Source: Benincasa hispida
Taxonomy: Eukaryota > Streptophyta > Magnoliopsida > Cucurbitales > Cucurbitaceae
Direction: 5' to 3'
NCBI RefSeq assembly: GCF_009727055.1
Contig: NC_052357.1
Location: 6,028,881 to 6,092,880, forward strand
DNA: 64,000 bases
Shown: one piece after another, positions 58,355 to 64,000 of the stretch
Layout of the letters: every line of letters starts with the position of its first letter
Position numbering within the stretch: position 1 is the stretch's first letter
The notes under the pieces: model-generated
What the model saw: the letters and a program-made list of their open reading frames with translations, nothing else
Databases searched by the model: none
Told to the model about the DNA's origin: nothing
Program-made: the position numbers and the translations under genes

Positions 58355-60325
58355 TGTATGTCCTAAAACTCGCAATTTGTAAAACGTATTCTATTATCAA
58401 TAAAGATGTTATTGATGCTTATTCAATAAAACTGTTATTGAACATGTGAATTGCACTTGTAAAGTCTAAATCCAATAAACTAAATATCCATGGCTATTAT
58501 TTGAATACATGAACTTTATGTGGAGACATAAGAGTGGATCAAGTTCATTAAATAGCCAAAACGGTCTATAATATATGAATAAGGTTGGGTACCTTATTCT
58601 GGTAACACTATCGGATGCGACCCACTCTGTAGTTGTTACAATTTGTTGTAAAGCGCTACAAACAAAGAGATCTTGATTCATTTATGTATGGACATGAGGA
58701 GTGGGGACGTCCTATGCAATGAGTTTACATAAGATCGGACCAAGAATTAAGTCACTCTTACTTTATAACGTTGTTTACTATTTAAGACTGACTATTTAAA
58801 AGCGATGACCTAGGTAACTTGACCTTAATCCTGAGCTAATTATGAACTCCTATTTATTCAGGATTATCCTTAGATTTTCATGGGTGAAGGTTGGCTCAAC
58901 AATGCCGACTCAATAAGCCTCCCATTTCAGGGGTAAAATCAGGTAGATAGCTGTAGACATAGGGTGCAAGACGGAATTCACTTCTACCCGCTTTTAGGGA
59001 TAGTAGAGAGGTTGTTTCCTTAAGTGCTGACTCCAGGTCTTAAACAAGGGGCCCCACCTTCTCATTGGCCCGAGAGGGACTTGGTTTAGTGATTGGATCA
59101 CAAACCAATTGTTCATTAGAGGATCGGTGGGACTTAAGAGGCTAGATGTAATCTTGGAGATAAAACAACTTTTGATCCAGCCGTTATTACGAATAACTTG
59201 TGAAGGGTTAACTTACTAATCATAGTTATATCGAGTGAACATAATATATCTACAGTGAGGGGAGTGCAACTACTAAGCTTTAGTGGAGTGACTCGATAGT
59301 TAACGAATGGTGATTAATTAGGTTAAAGAGTTTAGCCGGTTAATCGCGGATCGTTGAAGCCCATGATCTGTAGGTCTATGAGGTCTCCCTACTAGCTCAT
59401 ATCGGACAACTTTATAACAATGTGACGAACGAATTTGAAGTGTTCAAATTCATTTTTTGGGAGCAAAGCATTAAATATACGATACATTTAACCTAATGTT
59501 TAATTGTGCAAACACAAAGAGAGAAAATAAGAGATATTTAAATAAGATTTAAATATCAAGATTAGGAATAGAGATTCATATAAATCGGGATAAGTGTTGG
59601 ATTTGATATTAAATTAAATTAAAATTGATTATTAGAATTAATTTTGAAATTAAATAGATTTGGTCAAAATTGTATTGAAAGTCAATTTGTTGACTAAGTA
59701 AAAAATGCAATGGAAGTCAAATTGTTTACTTTTGATTTTTGAAAGTCAAAAAGTCAAATTTGTAGACTTTGGGATTTGAGAGTCAAACTTTGACCAAGTT
59801 AGTGGAAAGATCCAACATTTGTGAGTGGGAAATGCCAACTTTTGCATGGCTAAACATTATCTTCATTTGAAGACACTTGTCCCACTAAATTCCACTTTTT
59901 GAGTTAGTGCATTTTTTAGAGTTAAATTCTCATCAAACTCAAAGTTGCATGTTTGCATGTAATAGTCTTTAAAAGGGAGTGATTAATGCTTTTGAAGAAC
60001 TCTTGGCCATAGTGGGTTTAAATGAGATTATGTGATAATCTCATCCCTTTTTCTCTCAAAGCTTTAGCTTTTTCCTCTAAATTAGTCACTCTCGGATTCC
60101 ACCATCCCGTTCTAAGGCCAGAGAATAGTCGAGAAAACGCTCGTGGTAATCTATGAACCGTTCGTGAGGAGATTGAAGCTGATTTGGAGAAGATTCAAAT
60201 ATTACAAAGGTTGTATTCTTTTCCCTCTTTTTCTTGTTTTATTGCATGCATGCTTATCTTTGTAATTAATCTAATTAGAGTACTTTAGATCCGTTTTTCT
60301 TCCGTTGCGTATGTGTTCGTTCCAT
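58355..60325 (+). mobile_element. Copia-type LTR, plus orientation
   Basis: It starts TGTATGTCCTAAAACTCGC at 58,355 and is the reverse-orientation relative of the Copia-1 LTR. GACTCCAGGTCTTAAAC, TTGGCCCGAGAGGG and GATGTAATCTTGGAGATAAA match in inverse. It ends near CGTATGTGTTCGTTCCA, with the exact end uncertain. No internal Copia sequence follows. The next base pairs belong to another LTR in the opposite direction. Confidence 0.7.
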
Positions 60326-60326
60326 A

Positions 60327-61903
60327 AAAAAACTAATCATATTAACGAATCCTACAAATGAAGAGGATGATCAAAACCATGATGAAATAAGAGCTTCTAA
60401 AGTTTAAATGTAGAAACTCCTTACTGTCAGAGTATAAATCGTATGGTGCTTTTAGCCTGCATGATCCGAATTTCTTTTTCGCGGGAGAAAACTCAAAAAA
60501 AATTTCAAATGTTAGTAAAAACTTCATTTTTAAAATAAGAAACCACATTTCTTTTAAACTCACGGTTACCATGATCCAATAACCACCCACTACTTTGGTT
60601 ATTTAAAAGAAAAAGAATTAATTATCCAATAATTAATATTATTATAAATATAAATGATAACCAATTTATCATACTATATTTATAATCTATAGTTTTAATA
60701 TTTCATCTCATGAAACATATGAACCAATAGTTCTTTTTCTATTCCATGGTACTTAATGTAAATCTCATTTACATCAATCCTCCACTTGATGTATCTTATA
60801 CATCAAACCGATTATATCATATATGATCAAAATACCTCTTGTCAATTGAACATTTCAAATCAACACCAAGAACTGATCCTCAACTGAATCCAAGCTAACA
60901 AGGGGACCTCATGAACTTGTAGCTCGAAGCTCCAATGGTACATGAATAATTGAATAAACTCTTTAGTCACGAGATCCACCATCCGTAACTGCTAGGTACT
61001 CCACTAAAGACCGATAGCTGAACTCTCCTTACCACAGATATATTATGTGTCCATCTTAACCAATCAGCAATGCGACAACCCTTCACATATCGCTCTAAGT
61101 ATAGCTGCGCCATTAACCGTTATGCCCCTGTAGTTACATCTGTCTCCTTAAGTACCACTGATCTCTCTAATGAACATAAGTCATAGTTCTACTATGATTG
61201 AGTCTTCTCTTCCAAAGAGAAGTCGTGGCGACTAGTTCAAGCCCCGGAATCAGCCCTTAAGGGAGCAATCTCTCTACTTATCCCTACTTCGGAAAGGAGT
61301 GAATTCCATCTTGTGGATTGAGTTCCCAACTCCCAGATCAGACAAGTCCTAAAAAAGGTAGGCATGTTGAGTTGACAATCTGGCAACGCTCCACCTATAC
61401 TAATCAAAGGACCACCCTCAAAGGCAGGAGTTCACAAAACACTCAAGATTGAGGTCGTGTCACTTATGGTCGTTTAGGTGAGATGTAAGTCTCTAGTATC
61501 AACGACGTTATATACAGAGTCTAGTCAACTCGTGGTCCAGGTCTTATACAAACTCTTTGTATAGGACACCCTCGCTCCTCGTCTCCACATGAATGGTCAG
61601 GATTTACCATCTGTAGTAGTTTATAACACTTGTAAACCTCTACAAAGCGGGTCGTATATGTAGTCACAAGGATCAGGTATCCCACCTTAATCCTTACTAC
61701 AAACTGATTTAGGTTATCACTTAAGGCATGATCCACTTGTATATCACATATACATGCTTAAGTTCACATGAGATAACCAATGAGCTTTGTTTATTAGATA
61801 TGAGTAAATGCCAGAATTAAATAACATTTATTTTATTCATTGAACAATGTGTATCTTTACAAAGCAACGAGACTCCGAGAGAATTAAGACACCAATCCCA
61901 ACA
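60327..61903 (-). mobile_element. Copia-type LTR, minus orientation
   Basis: On the minus strand it starts TGTTGGGATTGGTGTC at 61,903. It matches the Copia-1 LTR through GCCCCTGTAGTTACATCTGT, CACGAGATCCACCATCCGT and GGGGACCTCATGAACTTGTA. The left end near 60,327 meets the previous LTR tail to tail. No primer-binding site or polypurine tract is evident. Confidence 0.7.
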
Positions 61904-62344
61904 AAGACCAGTGGCAAACTCTTTCTCCGACCAGTCGAAGCTTTCTGTGCAACGTTTGCTAAACAATTCCAATTCAAAAGCTAAAAGTTGTATTTAATTG
62001 GATGATTGACCTTGGAATCCCACGACATCCTCTAGTTTTTGGTAAGATTTAATATGAGATTCGATTGTGAAAATTTCGATTCAATTCAAATAAGGAAAAA
62101 ATCTAATCTTAAATCTCATATCTTAAATCAAAATTTGACTAAAATCCATACTTGGATTTTATTTCTTAAACAGATTCTATTAAATGTCTGCCAAAGTATG
62201 TGTTTCTCAAAAGTACGTATTTACAGGGAGTGTACAAAAGTATAAATACTACATTAAAGCCTAAGAATAGAGCCTACAAAATCTATAACCATGCTAAAGA
62301 CTCTCCAACTAAGACTAACTAAGAGGACTCAATATACATTTGCA
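61904..62344 (-). mobile_element. Probable 3' LTR remnant of Copia-3
   Basis: Non-coding. On the minus strand AGTATTTATACTTTTGTACACTC near 62,225-62,250 looks like the TATA and start region of short Copia LTRs. It lies next to the end of RNase H, where the 3' LTR is expected. The ends are not defined. The first 130 or so bases may be foreign. Confidence 0.45.
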
Positions 62345-63269
62345 TCCTTCTTCAAACTCAAGGTGGTAAGGTTGGAATCAGCTTGATTTTGTTAAGTAGT
62401 TGGAGAAAACAACAGGGAGACAAAGCTTTGATGAAATTATCAGCGGATTTCTCAGTGGTGGAAATAGATTGTAAAAGTAAAGTTTTACTCAGGAGATGAT
62501 GACGCACAAAGTGACAATCATTCTCAATATGCTTGGTGAGCTCATGAAAAATATCATTGTGAGCAATTTGGATGGTAATACAATTGCCACAATGAAAACT
62601 TTTGAAAGTCGAAAACCCATCTTTCATTGTAAATTAATGCCTACACTTCTCCATTGATGATATCTCATCAGTCCCTGATCTCCTCCGGTGGCCTTACTTT
62701 TATTTTAGGTCAAAAAATGAATCAAGCTTTCGCTTGGACTCAAACATTCATATAATTAGAATTGCATGTATTAAGCGTTTAAATAGCTGTCTTGGTATTC
62801 TTTTTTTGAGAAGTAGAAATGGTTAGCCAAAGACTTCCGTCAATGAACATGAGAAAGAAGCATCTCTTAGATTGCAGATGACTAAAGGACTCCCATATCA
62901 GTAAGAAGCCAACGAAGCCACAAGAGCTCTAACGTAGCATCAGTCAGAGCGCGATATTCAGACTTCGTACTAGAATGGGAAACAACACTCTATTTCTTAC
63001 TTCGCTAAGAAATGAGAGAGTCACTAAGGTAGAAATAGTAACCGAAGGTGGAACACCGATAAGTAGGATCATCAGCCTAATCAGCATTAAATTAGCCAGA
63101 AAAAATCGAGGAAGACAGGGAAGAGAACTAAAGTCCATGTCCCAAAGTTTCTTTGACATAACGGAGGATACGAAGAACAATAGTAAAATGTATGGTCCGA
63201 GGAGCAACCATGAATTGACTAACAATGTGAACAACATATGAAATGTCAGGACGAGTAACTGCCAACAAG
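62345..63269 (-). pseudogene. Copia-3 RNase H (Ale-like)
   Basis: The 62,358-62,627 frame reads FHCGNCITIQIAHNDIFHEL followed by TKHIENDCHFVRHHLL and TTEKSADNFIKALSPC, the C-terminal half of Copia RNase H. The RT-RNase H junction and the first half of RNase H lie at 62,640-63,269 in other frames, with several stops. RNase H would remove the RNA strand during reverse transcription. Confidence 0.8.
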
Positions 63270-64000
63270 TTAACGATAGAGATTGGCATCCTTAAGTAGA
63301 ATGCCATTAAATGGAATCAAGTGAACAGTGGTATCGAGTGGTTTTGGAGTCATAGCTGAGTCAGTGATACCGGAGAGCACCAAAAGATCTAAGGCATACT
63401 TCGCTTGAGACAATGAATAACCAGCAGAGTTCAATGATAATTCAAGGCCAAGAAAGTAACTAAGTGAGCCCAAATTCTTCATCTCAAAGTATTTGCCAAG
63501 GTAGCGTTGTAGATCAGAAACAACCTGAGGATCATCCCCAGTAATAATCATATCATCAACATATGGAGAAGAAGAACAATACCATGAGTTATCTGTCGTG
63601 TAAATAGTGTTGTGTCATAAGGACTGGATGTATATCCATTTTGGGTGATGGTGGAACTAAAAGCTGCAAACCAAGACCGAGGGGCTTGTTTCAAACCATA
63701 CAATGTTCGACGAAGGAGACATACCTTCTGGGATGGAAAAGAGACACCTGGGGGTGGTTGCATGTACACCTCCTCAGATAAGGCCCCATTAAGAAAGACA
63801 TTTTTGTCATCCATTTGAAAAACTGGCCATTGTTTGGCTTCAGCAACTGCTAAGAGACATCGAATAGATGTAATTCGTGCCACAGGTGCAAAATTCTCTT
63901 CATAATCGATCCCATACGCCTAAAAATAGCCTTTTTCCACTAACCGAGCTTTATAACACTCAATAGAACCATCAGAGTGAGTCTTGATCTTGTAGACCCG
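63270..64000 (-). pseudogene. Copia-3 reverse transcriptase (Ale-like), runs off the window
   Basis: From the right edge the RT reads ARITSIRCLLAVAEAKQWPV, then FQMDDKNVFLNGALSEEVYM, PPPGVSFPSQKVCLLRRTLY and GLKQAPRSWFAAFSSTI. At the active site (63,548-63,560) a frameshift breaks LLLYVDDM. The next frame continues MIITGDDPQVVSDLQRYLGK, YFEMKNLGSLSYFLGLELS and AMTPKPLDTTVHLIPF. In the first catalytic motif QMDVKNAFLNG the Val is Asp and the Ala is Val. The earlier part of pol lies beyond base 64,000. Confidence 0.85.

Overview
This is a plant nuclear window: spliced exons with GT/AG introns, several Ty1/Copia and Ty3/Gypsy LTR-retrotransposon families, and fragments of plastid and mitochondrial genes. 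The transposon families and the single host gene look eudicot. From recalled resemblance to melon and cucumber repeats I suspect Cucurbitaceae, but that is an inference.

Region 1 (1-29,540) is a nest of decayed LTR retrotransposons. A minus-strand Copia element of Tnt1/Tork type (3,149-24,893) forms the frame. Its 3' LTR is cut by a Gypsy LTR (1-3,148), which itself contains a solo LTR of another Gypsy family (1,154-3,030, target duplication ACTTA). Its leader is cut by a solo Gypsy LTR (7,532-9,179, target duplication GGTGC). Its 5' LTR is cut by a tandem Athila-like Gypsy array: a truncated internal copy, a shared LTR, a full internal region and a second LTR (11,597-23,824). The Copia element had itself landed in the leader of a third Gypsy element (LTR 25,123-26,643). 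A fourth Gypsy family lies at 27,165-29,540.

Region 2 (29,541-35,357) is AT-rich intergenic DNA with two short repeat elements and one promoter-like stretch that has no gene after it.

Region 3 (35,358-36,580) is a mosaic of short organellar fragments: mitochondrial matR, then plastid rpoA, petA, 23S rRNA, psbN and rbcL pieces, end to end and in mixed orientation. It abuts the exact 3' end of a second degraded Copia element (36,590-40,620, minus), which is cut on its other side by a Gypsy LTR fragment.

Region 4 (42,600-46,600) holds the only host gene I can support: a six-exon gene for a small J-domain (DnaJ-like) co-chaperone of 202 residues, with an upstream ORF and a repeat element in intron 5.

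Region 5 (46,600-53,214) is intergenic. Region 6 (53,215-64,000) is again retrotransposon: a plus-strand copy of the fourth Gypsy family, broken by a Copia solo LTR and then by two Copia-type LTRs in opposite orientation, followed by the 3' half of an Ale-like Copia element on the minus strand that runs off the window end. None of the element ORFs is intact, so the window reads as old, silenced, repeatedly nested repeat DNA around one gene.
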